In this document: piece by piece, positions 43,956-44,144 of the stretch | How the letters are laid out: each line of letters starts with the position of its first letter | How positions within the stretch are numbered: the first letter of the stretch is position 1 | Origin: Promethearchaeota archaeon | GTDB taxonomy: Archaea > Asgardarchaeota > Lokiarchaeia > Sigynarchaeales > SOKP01 | Reading direction: 5' to 3' | DNA: 44,144 nt | NCBI GenBank assembly: GCA_016839635.1 | Contig: JAEOTV010000115.1 | Location: forward strand, 1 to 44,144 | Notes under the pieces: generated by a model | Seen by the model: the letters and a program-made list of their open reading frames with translations, nothing else | Database searches by the model: none | What the model was told of the DNA's origin: nothing | Made by a program: the position numbers and the translations under genes

Positions 43956-44144
43956 TTAAATAGAGAATTTGTGCTTACTACTTTCCCTAAAGTTTAAGTT
44001 ATCAATGAACCTTTCTAAATTTGTTTCAAGGTTATAATATTGAATCATTTCAAGAGGTTCCTCAAAATTATCAAGTGAACTCAAGTTATGAGAATCACAT
44101 CCAATAGCAACTGAAATTCCGAATTCCTTTAATTTTTCAAAAAA
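43956..44144 (-). CDS. PHP-domain phosphoesterase, C-terminal part (5' partial)
   Basis: The last 62 residues of a gene running off the right window edge. VAIGCDSHN is the metal-ligand (Asp, His) motif of PHP-family histidinol phosphatases and related phosphoesterases, followed by the usual helix FEEPLEMIQYYNL. The end is at TAA (plus-strand TTA, 43956-43958). Histidinol-phosphatase is possible; PHP enzymes with other phosphate substrates share the motif. Confidence 0.65.
   Translation of the reverse strand, partial: FFEKLKEFGISVAIGCDSHNLSSLDNFEEPLEMIQYYNLETNLERFIDNLNFRESSKHKFSI

Noticed and set aside
1..44144. CRISPR arrays, insertion sequences, integrase genes and prophage
   Set aside because: I saw no regularly spaced repeats, transposase motifs, tRNA-edge integration or phage structural genes anywhere in the window.

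Overview
The window looks like a piece of an Asgard archaeal chromosome, most likely Lokiarchaeia-like (Promethearchaeota). The DNA is very A+T rich. It has clear archaeal markers: proteasome beta subunit, geranylgeranyl reductase, archaeal Sm protein, eL37, SepF, a tRNA-splicing endonuclease subunit, and a PIN-domain/KH ATPase. It also has the eukaryote-like small folds typical of Asgards: three longin-like proteins, a roadblock/LC7 protein, a ubiquitin-like protein ending in Gly-Gly-Ile, and an E1/ThiF-like adenylyltransferase. The lineage call is an inference from gene content.

Layout. 1-3.7 kb: a tandem GNAT acetyltransferase (cut by the window edge), a PflA-like radical SAM protein, a ThuA/GATase-like protein and the proteasome beta subunit. 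3.8-10.3 kb: geranylgeranyl reductase (membrane lipid saturation), a DMT exporter, a membrane protein, then a serine-metabolism block (class V aminotransferase, SerA, DUF1015). 10.5-16.3 kb: a coiled-coil/winged-helix protein, two longin-like proteins, tRNA-Leu(UAA) interrupted by two insertions, a DUF3303-like protein, a helix-hairpin-helix/transglutaminase-like fusion, and a PadR-zinc ribbon regulator beside its probable membrane partner. 16.7-23.6 kb: PAP2 phosphatase, two MFS permeases, nitroreductase, SepF, and a two-gene 2-hydroxyacyl-CoA dehydratase/benzoyl-CoA reductase-like unit. 23.7-26.2 kb: Sm and eL37, then a roadblock protein followed at once by the E1-like gene, and a gamma-carbonic-anhydrase-like protein. 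26.2-33.3 kb: a membrane protein fused to a Nudix domain, NadA, membrane and LRR proteins, a winged-helix regulator, a coiled-coil/proline-rich mini-protein and the ubiquitin-like gene. 33.4-44.1 kb: a third longin-like protein, a hydrogenase-maturation-type protease, a five-PAS histidine kinase, the EndA-family subunit overlapping the PIN-ATPase, a chemoreceptor-like protein, a sirtuin, an MFS permease, a small helical protein and a truncated PHP phosphoesterase.

Two themes stand out. First, three genes (longin-like at 13005, E1-like at 24841, ubiquitin-like at 33036) have no ATG, GTG or TTG at their natural start. Each has GTGAT exactly five bases before a near-cognate codon (ACG, ATC, ATT). 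The ordinary gene serA uses the same GTGAT-N5 spacing before ATG, so these look like real non-AUG starts that gene finders miss. Second, tRNA-Leu(UAA) needs a 33-nt D-loop insertion and a 30-nt T-loop insertion removed to fold as an 85-nt tRNA, and the only splicing-endonuclease subunit here has Ser in place of the catalytic His. Together they suggest a broad-specificity, probably heteromeric, splicing enzyme.
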